Source: Lineus longissimus
Taxonomy: Eukaryota; Nemertea; Pilidiophora; Heteronemertea; Lineidae
NCBI RefSeq assembly: GCF_910592395.1
Contig: NC_088315.1
Span: 930,501 to 994,500, forward strand
Reading direction: 5' to 3'
DNA: 64,000 nucleotides
Shown: positions 11,409 to 24,544 of the stretch, piece by piece
How positions within the stretch are numbered: position 1 is the first letter of the stretch
Layout: each line of letters begins with the position of its first letter
Notes under the pieces: generated by a model
The model's input: the letters and a program-made list of their open reading frames with translations, nothing else
The model's database searches: none
What the model was told of the DNA's origin: nothing
Made by a program: the position numbers and the translations under genes

Positions 11409-12880
11409 AGAATAACAGTGTTATTTTAAGGTACAGGTCGGAGAGTAAGACAAAACTGTCTTTGACACACCTTCTCATAATGATGTCAGTTAATTAATCA
11501 AAGGTGTCCCTTTATTTTCTCTTGATAGGCAGCGATAACGCCACATAACAGATGCAATCAGTTTGATAAAACTGGTCGACGAGTGGATCCCAGAGGCCAA
11601 GTATCAAATTACGATATATATACAATAAATATTGAACGATCCTCAAGCCTTCCTATTTCTAGCATATCAGATTTTTTTAAATATCCTTTTCGCGAACTTC
11701 TCAACATCGTATCGCAGTTATGCTTTATTTCAACACACCAATCGTACGGCCTGCATGTCAAAATTGTCCTCGCCAAAAGCTATCGGCGGCTTTTCCTTGC
11801 ACACATGCTCTTGCCAGCTGCGGCAGACCCAAGTAGCACAGCAAATCATCCATTATTCATTTGAAAACTCCAGACTCAAACGACAACGAATGAATAAAAC
11901 AATGAATAGCCAGTAATCACATTCACTTTGGTCAAGTGTCTTCTTAAACGTCATTGTCAATTGCAGTTCATTGCTGATGTTTTTTGTCTCATTGTCACAT
12001 CATTGTGAAGTGAAGCGTTGGCAAATTTATTGTCAGTGAACTTTAGGAAAAGATCTCCGGTTGGATTTCATATCTACGGCAGTGCCGATTTGCTGCAACT
12101 GAATCAAACTGTGATGGGCATAGATTTTCAATTCATCAATCTGAAAGGGCGAGCACATTATTTTCAGCACAAATTCTATGGTTGTTAAGTAAGCATTTGC
12201 TTACCTATCACAATATGCCATTTATGTTATTTACTTGGAGGATTTGCGATACTGTTGTAACGTATTGTGTTTTATGTCTTTCCCCTCCACAACAAAAATA
12301 TTGAGGCTAACTTAACGACGTGACGACCACCTCGCTTGCCGCGATTATCGAAAAGTAATGCACTGTCGCAGCACTGTGTAGCCAACATTCAGCAATACAC
12401 GTCTATTTCTGACAGCGTTATCCCTAATAATCATGGTTATATTATACCTCCTCATTACTATTATTACATCGTGTTCGGCGACCAAATAAAAAAAGCAACT
12501 TCCCACCGGAACTAGACTGTTTCCAGCCGTGGCTCGGATGACAGTGTTTTGCCCGAGGTGTGTTTAGACCAGCTACGTTTTTTTATATAATGCAATATCC
12601 AGGCTGATGTTTAGCTTCCTGTGTTACTAGTGAGGATGAAGCTCAGAGCTAAGCTGGATGTGTAAGGACAATAAGATGCATTTAGATCCAAGCCCGCATT
12701 AAACGAAAGATGAAGAATGATACACAACTTCAGTCTCGTTTCGCGACCAATGCTCAGTTTATCTTTCGTTGCCATAAAAACCCTTGCCAAGTGTGACTGC
12801 AGCTTTTGCTACTGTACTGTCACAAGCTTGACAAAGTCCCAGCTCAATCTCTGTTTCGATAACGAATCTTCCTAACATAA
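11409..12880. other. No supported gene
   Basis: Two overlapping frames at 11583-11916 are open in different registers and reflect a local lack of stops. I see no splice signals or codon bias to support either. Confidence 0.45.
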
Positions 12881-13000
12881 TGGGTGATATGAATATATAC
12901 TAGTAAATGATTTTACTTCAGTTTTGTACAGAAAGGCCTAGTGTAAATGTACATGGGGTTTTCAGTAAAAGCAATTGCTAGTCTTTATTCATATCACCCA
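12881..13000. repeat. 120-bp imperfect hairpin with 37-bp arms
   Basis: The left arm begins TGGGTGATATGAATA and the right arm is its reverse complement, ending exactly at 13000. The outer 15 bp match perfectly. The next 22 bp match with about five mismatches, including a shared ACTAG and TTTTACT. The loop is about 46 nt. The shape fits a short foldback transposable element or a long small-RNA precursor. No convincing target-site duplication is visible (ATAA on the left, ATAT on the right). Confidence 0.75.
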
Positions 13001-14541
13001 ATATCAAGTTTGGGTTCAATTTATATTGTCGCAGAAAAAGGGACTTGATTAATGATACCAAAGTCTTTCCAATAAAATATTTGAAAGACTATGATGATAC
13101 CAAGCGTTAGTGCAACGCCTGTTATCTTAAGAAATCTGGCTTTGATATACGAAGCCTGTGTTCAACCACACTGGATAGGAGCTGACTGTATCTTGAAGCG
13201 GAGCACAATCCTTGATAGAGTTAATAACCAACACTGCAACCGATTTTTATCATCATCTAAAGAATTTAAAATATCGGTTCCTTGGTTACGGAGATACTTT
13301 TAATAAACGCACACAACTCAATTTTTATCAAACGTTATCTTCCTTAGCGGATCTGATGTTTTTAGTGTAGAACATGCGGTTGAGATGTCAATCTAAATAC
13401 TGAATCAAAGATATACCAGGGTCTCTTTGTTATAATATAAAGGTGTGTTTACGCTTCGTTGGAGATTCGTGGGACACCATGTTACTTCGAGTGGCTTTCA
13501 ACCTAGATTGAACCAATAATGTATGGGGGTTTGACATGGTTGTATACGTTTGCTTGTCTTGTTAGGATGAGTTCAATGTAATTTTGGCGTTCCACCTACC
13601 TAGAGCAAATATTGTATACAGTTGGTATGTGGGTTATACAGAAATTCTGCGTCTTGTCGAGATGGGGGCAATGTCGTTGTAGGACAATGATCATCGTGAA
13701 GGTGAATTAATAGGGTGTTTTTTCAGCCAATAGGAAATATAAGCCAACGTCGGCCTTGATGATCGAGCTACCGGGAATGTTTTTAATCGCTCTGCACCTT
13801 ATGTTATCGATCTCCGGTGACAAATATTCCTGTATAATGGGCGGCACAGTGAACTCCTTCTTGGTTTTACCATGCCCATAAGCTAGGAAATGAACTACGT
13901 TCCGGTAGGATTTTGGCCTGGGGTGTAAGAGTCAGCTGCATACAGCATACAGCTGAAATATACTGTGGACATTGACTAAAAACAGCTACCAGTCAGTGTA
14001 GATCCTTGGCCGATTCAGTTGATCTAGTAAGCAAAGTACAAAACTGTGGATCGACTCAAACTCAAACATGTTGACGATCGCATTGACATGTCGGAAGTTC
14101 TAAATATTTGTTTTATGCGATTGATGGCAATTGTACGTGCAAATACGTCGTAGACGTTTGATAATTCTTTGTGCACCTGGCAAGTTCAAGTCGGCAGGAT
14201 TACAATGACAAACTATAAACACGTCATGTGAATTATGCTCATGAATTATTGCATCGCGCATTTTTTCATCAGGATCACTAAGCTAATTATTATGGTGATA
14301 TTTTCATTGGTGTAATAGGCAGCTACGGCAAAGGGGTAGTTAAGAGACAACGAAACAATGATAAGACAGAAATGACTGTAACCAAGATATATAGTTAGTT
14401 AGATTTATGTTAGGACTCCCTGTGTAATACTCTCAAAAGCAGTTTCAAGATAAAATGTGTTTGGTTTTGATTTTAAAAGATTTGAAAATCTGTTTGATAA
14501 CAACGTGATTTGTTGCTTTGATCGTCCTTTGACGAAATGGC
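13001..14541. other. No supported gene
   Basis: A 70-codon ATG-initiated frame at 13091-13303 begins close to the hairpin but has no supporting signals. I see nothing else. Confidence 0.45.
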
Positions 14542-14774
14542 ATGATGTTTGTTCTCACTCTTGGCGTCAAAGGATTAACTGAAACTTCCCTCTGTCCTTT
14601 GTTTCATGCTCAATACCTGTGGGGCAAGCATAACCCGTTCATCGCCAATATATACCCTGCAAAATGTCTCATGCATAGTCCACAGATTAGATTGTTGAAT
14701 CCCTTTCCCCTGCCCTTCATCTTTTCTACATACACTGGTTGGCGGCAATGCGCTGTTCCCGAGTCTCTGTCTTG

Positions 14775-14998
14775 CTCTCCGTCACCCACTGGGAGCACCG
14801 TGGCACGTGGCAAACAGAGGATTAACTATGCTCTTGTTCTCGATCACTCTCCTTGCAAACTGCCATTGGCTGCACAATGAGCCACGCAAAGCACCGCGTG
14901 GCAGACTGAACAGTTGGTCCAGTTGCTGAGACAGCATCCTGCTCTCTGTCACCCTCTTGCAGCATCGTCTGGCACGTGGCGAACCCGGGATTAACCTA
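14775..14998. repeat. Imperfect direct duplication of a CACGTG-containing segment
   Basis: About 55 bp at 14775-14828 recur at 14943-14998. Each copy has CTCTCYGTCACCC, then a degenerate stretch, then GGCACGTGGC and GGATTAAC. The offset is about 169 bp. A CACGTG E-box lies at 14804-14809 and at 14973-14978. GGATTAAC also appears alone near 14570, so a third, more decayed unit may lie upstream. The overlapping open frames on both strands (up to 112 codons) follow from the local C+G richness and are not called. Confidence 0.65.
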
Positions 14999-15024
14999 CC
15001 GCCTTTAATAGCCATTGTCCCCAC

Positions 15025-18000
15025 AGACTATAGCTGTTCATTAGATTTAATCACAACTCAACTAAAAGAAACATTGGCTTAGCAATTACTGAGATATGTG
15101 ACGTGGTTCAGCCAACGCTATGGCGAGCCCATGTGGTTAATTTAACCTTGCCACATTAATCTTAGGAAAACACAGGCATTTTGCACTCTCTAGCGCACTG
15201 GGAGACATTAATGTCTTTAAATGGAATAAGGAAAGTGACAATTATGACGAATCCTCATGGAGATTGCTGTGACCTGAACATGTGGTGTGGCTAGAATCAG
15301 TGGCGACTGGCAAAGAAGTCACCCAGTATGGGGCTCACACTTAACAAGTTAATAAGGCGAGACAATAGAAGCTATTGACCATTGAGAAAGCTTTAACCGT
15401 TTTACCACGAGGAGTAGCCCAAACCACGCCAACTTCAATATGGTTTTGAAGGTACATTTATCCAATTTCCAGGAAACGTGTTACTTTTAGTTTCGAACTG
15501 AGATAAAAAGGCATTTCAGAATCGTTTACCAACGTTCTTTTCCATTTTGAAATAGTTCTTGATTCAATCATATCAAAAGCCGCGCTGACTCAAGCTGAAA
15601 GTTGTCAAGTGTACTTGGTGGTTGACAAGAAAACGATAGAGCTGATCGGATGCTTGCAACCTGGTATTGACATCAACAAACTCGTGTATCGACAAGTTAT
15701 GTTGTCGATACATAATGTCTCTAGACCCAATGAATAAAGGAGCATGCATTGGAAAGGATACGTCTATCCATCAAGGGTTGACGTAGAGGCATGACTCTTG
15801 GATCCCGCAAAAGGTAAACCGCATGCCCGTCTCCAAATAAACCTGAACTGTGCACGTTTCTGATCATTTGAGTAGGGCATTATTTTCTCCATAACATTCT
15901 CATTTAAACAGAATGATTACAAAATAAGTGTCATTGTTCTTCGCAGCCCGAAGATATGCAACGCACATCTCATTACGAAATCAATTACAACCCCGTCTTC
16001 ATTGAATATATCCGGGTCCCGTAAAATGAAACCCCGTCATATCAGGTTTCACAATCTTACAAAGTAAAATTAATGGATTGAACCATGACTAACACAAATC
16101 AAACGATGTATTGTGTTTCCTGAGAGATACGTCACTTTTTATGTGTTTTTTGTTGTTTTAGGTACAACATTACACTGCATCCAGAAGTCTTAACCTAAGA
16201 TGAAAATATCATGGAAGCTTGAATTCAAGCTAATACAAATAAGTCAAAAGGACGATATCATAATGAAGCTGAAATGTAAAAATGTGTCGAAAGGCAGTGA
16301 CTTTGTAGAATGACTATCACAGATCAATTAAATTCTGATTTAAAGCAACATGCACCAGTATCGATTTCCTATTTCAAGGAGTTCTAAAGTGCAAATTTTA
16401 TCCAATTTAACCGACTGATTATTCGTTTGTGCAGTTTTTGCATTATCCCTTCACTGAATTCTGCATTCTTTCGTACTAAATCTAATTCAAGCATTGCCTG
16501 ACCATTATCCAACCTATGTCGACCAGTGCGGCGACAATGCACTGAATGTACAATAGCCTGAATGAAATTCAAAGAGCATTTTGCCACACTTGATATAATA
16601 CGGTTTGCCACTGAGTGTGACGATCACTGAAACAATATCATGACTAATCCTAGCCTCTCGTGGGACCATGGATGAGAGCTATTGCCCTGATAATGAAAAG
16701 ACTTGGGGTCCCACGGGGCCTGCCTGGCTGAAAATGGTGTGTGGTTGTGACAGAGGACACTGCATACCTGCATTACCCGTACATACCCAGGTCATAGGAC
16801 ACTAAATTATCTCCCACACACACAGATCAGCGTGGGCCCTGAGATTGGTCTTTCCAGCCTTCTGGAAGAACTCATGGACAGTTGTAGCATGAGTGAACAC
16901 CCGTGCCTAGGACATGCAAAATACTTAGTACCCGAGACGATGTTACGAGTAATTCATGACGAATCACGCTGCATAACGATGTTGCACTTCATGAAGTGGG
17001 CGAGGCGCCATTTTTTAGACCACATTCTTATCTGCATATTCCTCACGGTATCAATCAGCATCAATTCACCTTACACCTAGTCTGATGCAAGCTTATGTCA
17101 GCTCACGTCAGCTTGTGTGCAAGATGTACAATAATTCTTGCCAAATTTTACTTTCTTCACCTTATCGTGGCTCCAAAAACTACAGTCAGTTTCAAGCTAA
17201 TCGGGCTCAATTCGTGCGTATGCGGTAGTGCATAATGTCCACTAAGTCTATTTCACCGTTTCATCATCTAGCAACCTCTCACTAAGTCAACTGATAACAT
17301 TACTCTCCAAACACCTGAATACCCTCTAAATAGTCGAATAGCACGCGACCACGAGTTTCACGTATCGTATTTATTTGTTTACAATATGTATGCATCATTT
17401 GATACTGGGAGCGTGTACATGGATTTCATCTTCTATTATGTAGGGTATTATCATCTTATAAAGCCGTCACTTTCAAAAAGGGCGGTAAATCCCATTGGGG
17501 ACAAAGATAGCTGCTACGTATTGTGTGTAAATATTGTTATTTGTGAAATAAAATACTAGGCATATGAATGCAGCAGGCGTTGATATCACGTCATTTTGTG
17601 AATAGCAGTACCTTGGTAATGATGAAATACTAAACATGCATGAAGTGGGTATAGATATGGGGTCTTTGTTTGGAATGATAGGTGCGGCAACACTTATCAT
17701 ATTGGGGCGAAATTCACCTCCCGCGATGAGAAAAGTACGATTGGGTGACTTGGAGAAAGAAAAAACACACGATCTAAACCTTCTCCATACCAGGAAGAGC
17801 CAGTTTATCCTGTTTATACATAGTTTATTATCCCAGCAACAGCCATTTCCAAAAAACTAGCTCTGACTGAACCGAGTCGTATATTGGACATGTTAGCAAC
17901 AGAAGTCAGATGATGACTAGGAGAAAAGAAAGAACATAAACCATTGCCAGGCTTGTGTGAAGGTTTGTTGAGATGCTCGAGCCGACAAAAACTGGCCTCT

Positions 18001-21000
18001 TCCGACGACTTAACCAAGAACAGACCAGGCATCCGTGTGTCTTACCAGAGTCAAGAAAAAAACAAATCGATGCACCAACCAATGAACTTGGTATATGCTT
18101 CAGGACAAACAGACCATTGTGTCTACGGATTACAAAACCAAGTTAGATTTTCCTCTAAATTTCTAACATGAATTTATTCTCGAGATTCATTTTGAATTAA
18201 AATCAAATAAAAAAATGTCTTCCGAGGAATTTGCTAAGTTATGTGCCTTTCGGATTTGTTCGCATTTCGCTGCTCTTATCTTTCATGTACCTGCACGGCC
18301 ACGGGGCAAAACTTCACTTTACTGGTTTTAATCTTTGCCTTGCTTGAGGAAAGAAGAGCTGATCTGATTAGAATAGAACATTTCTGAAAATCAAAAAATT
18401 TTGGTTTTGAATCTTTCATTTTCGTAATCATTCCTTCAACTGATAATGCAGTCATTCCTAATCACTAATTGAAAATTGTAATTAAGAGACATCGTAATTA
18501 ATCAAGAAGAATGTCATGGAAAAATTCGGTGCAGATAAACAAAGGAACGCTCATCCTTGTCTCGTGTTATCTTATTCTCACCCTGTAGCAGTTACATGGT
18601 TAATTGTCATTTCCCCACTGCCAGTTCAACAGAAGACCAATGACTTCATCCTTCGTGCCTTCGTAGCTCGAACCTGGTTCACATTTAAAAGGTTTGGTAG
18701 TAAATAGTTCTCCTTAGTTCTTTTCTCCCCACAACTCCGCGAATTATTCACGGCAATCGTGAAAGTGAAATATACAACGGTTTTATCAAAATGACATCAG
18801 AACATGTCATTTATTTTAAATAACCAACTCTCTTAATTGAGAATTTCATCGATGTCTTAATGTCCTCATCCTAAACATCGTGTCATTTTGTTCATTAGTT
18901 TTGCCTGGAGGCCAAGTTCCTATCATCATATTCGTTGATTCACTTTTTACCTCCTCAAGTGAACTGAACCTCACTTTTTAATTTGTCAACTGTGTCACAG
19001 CACTGTCTTCAAAGAAGTCATATTTCAATGACACAATGCCATGGTGATCATGCATATTGCATTTCAATTTTGCTGGATCTCTTCGACTTCGTTTTTAGAA
19101 AACATAAAACAGAGACAGTGAGTCACTGTGGAAATAAACTGAAAGCAATCTCTAGAAACTCAAGCGAGGCAGCCTGAGTAAGGTTTCACGAATTTCAAGC
19201 TGAAGGAGTAATCACGAGTTTTAAATATCAATAGGCGTAATGGCAAAAACAGGTATTTTTCGGATGTTAGTTTTTTCAATGCATTCATGGAACTTTACTA
19301 ATCGTTTAGCTTATCTGCCTTCGGAGTATGTGTCAACGCAACTGAATGCACATGTACCCCTCGTTATACTCCTACATGGAAGATTGTCAGTTGGCGAGGC
19401 GAGATATTTCGATATTCTAGGTCGTGGGTGATAGTGAACAAAATAGCTCATAAACTAGCAAGTTCAACATCGTCATCACACTGCTGCCAAGCAAGTTTTA
19501 CTTTTAGTCCCACAGCGATTTCTCAGTGGTTTGATTTGAAAACTAAATTACGCGAGAGACATGTCACCAACACTTAAGGCAACGAACATTTTAACAAAAA
19601 TGCATCCTATTGTATTTTGTGATATGTCCTGTCAAACTGTCACGCGTCAGCATCATCGCCAAGATGATTGACAACTTATCACTATTCAACGGTTTGGCTG
19701 CTATGGATGAACACAGAAGACACAGCTATCACCAAGCATGCTTTAGGAGTTGAACCTGGACAACTGCTGTGAGGTGCAGAATAGGGGTGGACACCTTGCA
19801 TAGATCACCAGCAGAGGTCAGACTCAGAGCAGCGAGGAGAAAATGTAGTCAACCGTTTCGGATTTACTGGCTCCTTTCTTTACTTTTGTGACGTCCGGCC
19901 TTGCCCTTGGGAAATACGCCTACCACAACTGTGCAGTATCATCTCCTTCAACTTCGTGGTTCACCCTCTTGGTTGCGTATTCTAAAAATAATTCTCAGGC
20001 ACAACAGTTAAATCAACTGATTTAGAATTTAGACAACACAATTAAATAACATGAAGGATAAGATCTTCTTATCTCCCAGGAGTTTTAAGACAGTTTTAGC
20101 TGCACTAAATGAAAACTAGTGTCGACCCTAGAAGCACTTTCCCATCGTCAGCACCCATCCCGAGACTCTCGCTATCTATTTCCTACCACACAGTGTTAAT
20201 ATTTTTAAACTGTTAGTATTTAACGATGTGAAGGCGTTCACATTCAGAAAGGTAAATGTACTGTTAACTGTTTCACCACTGAGCTTTCACCCAAGCTTCT
20301 ACGCTCCATTCAATGTTCATAGTTTTCGAGCAAAGTTACCTTGAGGTGAAGTTAGTAGGATGTTCTTACTAGGGAGGCAGAAGTGTTTACCTCTGATTCC
20401 CGAGTTGAGAGTGGCTCCCCTGCTCTCTCTTGAACCTTATCTCTGCTAAAGATGTTCTGATAGACAATACGATACATTCCGGATCGCAGGTAAAGAGGGA
20501 AGAAGCGATGGCGTTCCATTCACTTCTCGATCCAAACAATGATATTCTGAAGTGATTATCGCAACTAAACTTGCACGAATAGGGATGCATTCACTGTTTT
20601 TCAAGTCGGACAGCATGCTTCAAATACTACAATATTCTCACCAAATAGTCATAGATGGGATGGCAAAAATTGGTAAAAAATACCAGTTACCTATTCATGT
20701 ACTCGGAATCAGAACGAATGGTTTGATATCCTTTGAAAAAATCAAATCTGAAGGATGAAAACATTTCCAAGGTGTACGATTGTGTTGAGGAGACAATGTG
20801 GTAACATAAAGCTTTTAGATATCATGTTCAGATCTATGATATTCCCCCTTTATCTCTCACATCTACAATCATGAGGTCATGATAATGGATGTGCTATGAT
20901 CAGAACAGGAACATACAGCTTGCAAAGGAGTAGAGCTCGATGACAGCCAGAGAGATAAGGATAGAACGAGTATAAATATCTCTGTGTGGTGTCTAGGCGA

Positions 21001-21006
21001 ACTCAC
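15025..21006. other. Six kilobases with no supported gene
   Basis: Unique sequence with only small features, such as a short hairpin at 15685-15712 with 11-bp arms starting TGTATCGACAA. A 75-codon minus-strand frame ending at 16384 follows an acceptor-like TTGTTTCAG. However, its frame meets TGA at that acceptor, so it was not called. The stretch could be intron or intergenic DNA. Confidence 0.5.
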
Positions 21007-21054
21007 GTTGTTGATGGGAACTGCTTGCTTACTATCATTAAGACAGGATAAGCA
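21007..21054 (-). CDS. Candidate 48-nt microexon, product unknown
   Basis: On the minus strand a long pyrimidine tract (TTTTGTTTTGGCGTCCATCTTCTCAG over 26 nt) precedes 48 nt ending at a GTGAGT donor. The exon is 16 codons, phase 0 at both ends, and reads CLSCLNDSKQAVPINN. The acceptor and donor are among the strongest pairs I found. No flanking exon was identified and the peptide is too short to assign. Confidence 0.22.
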
Positions 21055-23420
21055 CTGAGAAGATGGACGCCAAAACAAAAGGTGTTAGCAACCATGGCAT
21101 TCAGAGTCGGAGGGGACCTAGTACGCTCCTAATACAGTAACTCCTCATACAACAAGAGTGGATATTAGATGAAAACCAGACCACAACATGAAAGCTGAGA
21201 CTGTGATAATCTCAACACGACATTGCATTGCAAGAAAACAAACATCGAAAACGGATAAAAACATTTCCGAATCGATTGGGAATTCGAACCTGAGACAGGG
21301 ATGGTGACGGATCAACATGTTTTTTATTGAAATCCTGCAGGGGTTCGTAAGGAATGATCCATTCGGAGGTCAATGATATTTCATCAGATTCAGAGTAATA
21401 CGATCTTATCGAACTTCTGTAGCAACATTTTACCCGACAGCCGATATGAGATTTGCATTCACGTGTTGCTGTGGCAGCCTATAGCCTAACCAATATCATC
21501 AGCTGTGACGGTTCTCACCCAGCCCTGGGAGACCTCTAATCAAAGGAGACTGGCAAATAATTGCACTTGAAATTGATTGGAATGATTTTTGATAATCACT
21601 TCGTTTCATCAACTGTTGGGAATGTTGTTCTGTTTTGTATGGATCTGTGTTTATTATTGTGGCCAAAGGCAACAAAACATCGACGTATTTGGCTGAGCTG
21701 CATCGATTGATGGTATGAAGAGAAATATAACATCATGTTGTCCTGATGGTATAGCGTTGGTAGCTGGTAAGGCAGCCTTGTAGTGGAGTCGACGATAAAG
21801 ACACCCTTTCACAATTTTCAGATTTGATTAATGAAGAAGACGCATGACATAGGTTATTTACCAATCCTGTTTTGCCAAACTAATTTCCGTTACAAAGCTC
21901 AAACTCCCAAGTCACACACCCACCATCGACCTGCTTCCAATTCGTGATACACTCTTGGTTAGCTCGTCTTTGATAGTTATTGACTGTGGCCAACGGGGAA
22001 AAGAAAAACCCGCGCCCGCAGTAATCAATTAAAATGTTTTGAATAAAGTGTACTTCATTCCCGTATTTTTGCCTTGCCATCGGCTAGGTTTCCGACCAGG
22101 CGTATTCAACACGTTGAAGCGATGTTCACTGATAGTAGAATTAATTACTATGGGGAACACGTTTTCATGTTGGGTTGAAGATACCAGTCATTGCTTCATG
22201 GCAAGGGTGATCCTTTTTGCCACTTTTGCAATCACGTTTAACGCTTCTGAGTAGTATCAACCAGAAACGGGGTCACTGAAACACCTAACCAATGGGTCTC
22301 GTCACATTTTATAGGACGTTTAATTGAGGAGCGAGAAATGGCTTTGGACTAGGCCGAAGGGCCACTGGTACCCAACTGCAGTGAGAGATGACCACCACAA
22401 TTAGAACAAAAGTGAAGATGGAGAACAATAGATAAAACTAGAATAACAAAGACCACTACACTTTTACGTCGACAGTATATTGGTCGGGCAAGTATCTATA
22501 TTTGTCCAAGGTCACAATTAACGGTCCGGGACCAATCAACAATGGACCCAGGGGCAAAGGAAATCTAATCCTCTTGTCCACAGCACCATTCCAATTTCCC
22601 GTATAATTTGATAATTGCTTTATGCATTATGAGATCCTGCTTAGGCTGCCCAATACCTAGTCTCAAATTTCATAATGGGTCTTGTCCACCTTTGGAAGTT
22701 ATAATAATAGCCATTTAGTAAGTCCATAACATCGGAAAACCTCGATTTCCGTTTACGGTCACTGGACCTTTGAACCGCTTCTTCAATACGAAATTGAATC
22801 AACCAGTCATATGTTCTGAGAGTCTGGCCCCAGGGCAATGCTGTAGCAGTTCAAGGCTCAAGGCTAAGGTCTGCCGGACAATACATCACAATAAACCACC
22901 GATGAAGCATCGTCAAGTGCCAAAGGAATACTCTTTGCAACTTAGAATACCAAAGGAACTTTGGATACCTAAATGCAATGTATCTTCCAGGATTTACCCT
23001 GCTGTGTTAAGAACAACCCGAAGGCGAAGGGTTCTAGGCTAGAAGCCCAACAGCAGGGACAGTGACTTTCTGCCTGAATGCGGTTTTGACGTGACCATAA
23101 AAGCATTAATGGGTCTGTAAATATTTTGCCAAAATTCATGAGTGGTTTAGCATTTAGACAGGACTCCAGGCAGTAGGAGAACTGCACGTGCAGTTATCAT
23201 GGGCACAATGAGATGAACTGTTGGCAAACATAAGTGGATGTGCTAATGTAAATATGACAGAGAATAGAAAGTTCCTCGTTGAGATTGCACATGAAGCAGG
23301 TCAGGTAATCCTTTCTGAATCGAAATAATCATATCTTCACCGCACCAGTCAACGTAGTCAAGCGTAATGACAGTAAGCTCAATGAAAGTGACATGACCGG
23401 GACTACTGGTATCAAATTAG
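21055..23420. other. No supported gene
   Basis: Unique sequence. A sequence near 21278-21290 resembles a Pol III B box on the minus strand, but it has an extra base and no A box. It was not called. Confidence 0.5.
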
Positions 23421-23510
23421 GCAGAGGGCACCTCTGAATACAAGGTTGTTACTCTTTTTACAAAGAGGGCATCTTTGTCACTCTTTCTAAAGGGAGGGCA
23501 TCTTTTCAGA
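23421..23510. repeat. Three spaced copies of a small GAGGGCAYCT palindromic motif
   Basis: CAGAGGGCACCTCTG (23422-23436), CAAAGAGGGCATCTTTG (23461-23477) and AAAGGGAGGGCATCTTTT (about 23490-23507) share a GAGGGCAYCT core. Each is flanked by its own short inverted arms. The arms differ between copies while the core is kept, so each retains a small hairpin. Confidence 0.55.
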
Positions 23511-24388
23511 GTCACGAGTCAAAATACCATCACGACAGGCCTCTACTGCCAAAGATATGATGCCTCCATAACGGTTAAGTGTAACAAAGCAACCTGTCCA
23601 AACACCATCTCTTGTGAAAATACTCACAGTGAATGGCCAATGCTAATGACAACACCATCAATCCTCATTTGTCAACTAAACGAGATCTCTCAGCCCGAAC
23701 ATCATCAGTGACAAGTTCTTATATGCAATAGCCCGTACTGTTTACCCGCCTTAATGAACCTCCACTGGCAAAGGCGAATTTCAATTTGATGTCTGAGATA
23801 AAGTACCCATTACCAAGACAAAGTGACAAAGCGCTGCGTGGAGTGGTGCAACCATTGCCTTACAAGTCATGGTGATATGCATCTCTTTTTTGTACCAGTT
23901 TCCATACCAAGCAGTATACACATCACACATGCATGTATGGTTACAAAAGTGAAATCGCCAAAGAAGCCAAGTTGAACTTTTCCTTCCTCTTTCGACATTT
24001 CGTCTATCAACATGCCAAACTAGTTTAAGGCTTGTAATAAAAATATATCGTTGAATAGTACCATTGGAATAGCAAAAAGGACACTGTATATGTAGGAAGT
24101 GCTGGGGACGTAAACAGAAAACCTTTAGATACACACAAGCCTAGTATTCCAGTTGTTGGATAATTCTCATGGATCAACACTCGCCATGACGAAGATATAA
24201 GGAAGGTTGTGGAAAAGTTGAAATGCGTTAGCTTTACAACAACAGAGATGTTAAGCCCCAAGCTAGATATCGTACCGATGCTGATGTCATAATGATGAAA
24301 GATTTTTAAGTGCACCAGTTGCCGGTGGCTAGTTCACGTGTTGGAGTAGACATGCTAAATCAACAATGCAAAGGCTTAGGTATAATAA
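23511..24388. other. No supported gene
   Basis: Open frames of 78, 117 and 96 codons occur on both strands but overlap one another and show no splice or compositional support. Confidence 0.4.
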
Positions 24389-24544
24389 CCAAAACAATTA
24401 GAGGAACCAAACCAAATCTTTCGGATTCAGTGGTTACAACTTTTACTTTCATGTTTTGGTAATGACAATAAGTTGTGCTTTCAGCAAGATGACACCAGCT
24501 TTTACGTTGACGATGTTCTTCTTTCACATCCAGATGATGTTTAA
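24389..24544 (+). CDS. Open frame with an isolated YVDD motif
   Basis: A 51-codon frame without ATG runs from just after a TAA at 24386-24388 to TAA at 24542-24544. It ends SFYVDDVLLSHPDDV. YVDD is the catalytic signature of reverse transcriptases. The residues before it, however, show none of the expected motif spacing, and the frame stops 13 codons after the start of YVDD. A TTGTGCTTTCAG acceptor-like site lies inside. This is either a coincidence or a heavily decayed fragment. It meets the end of the minus-strand candidate at 24541-24699. Confidence 0.12.
   Translation, partial: PKQLEEPNQIFRIQWLQLLLSCFGNDNKLCFQQDDTSFYVDDVLLSHPDDV

Noticed and set aside
16384-16611. 75-codon minus-strand frame after a TTGTTTCAG acceptor-like site
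   Set aside because: The frame meets TGA exactly at that acceptor; only a weaker downstream site would allow it.
21264-21300. B-box-like sequence on the minus strand near 21280
   Set aside because: One extra base in the box, no A box at a suitable distance, and no T-run.
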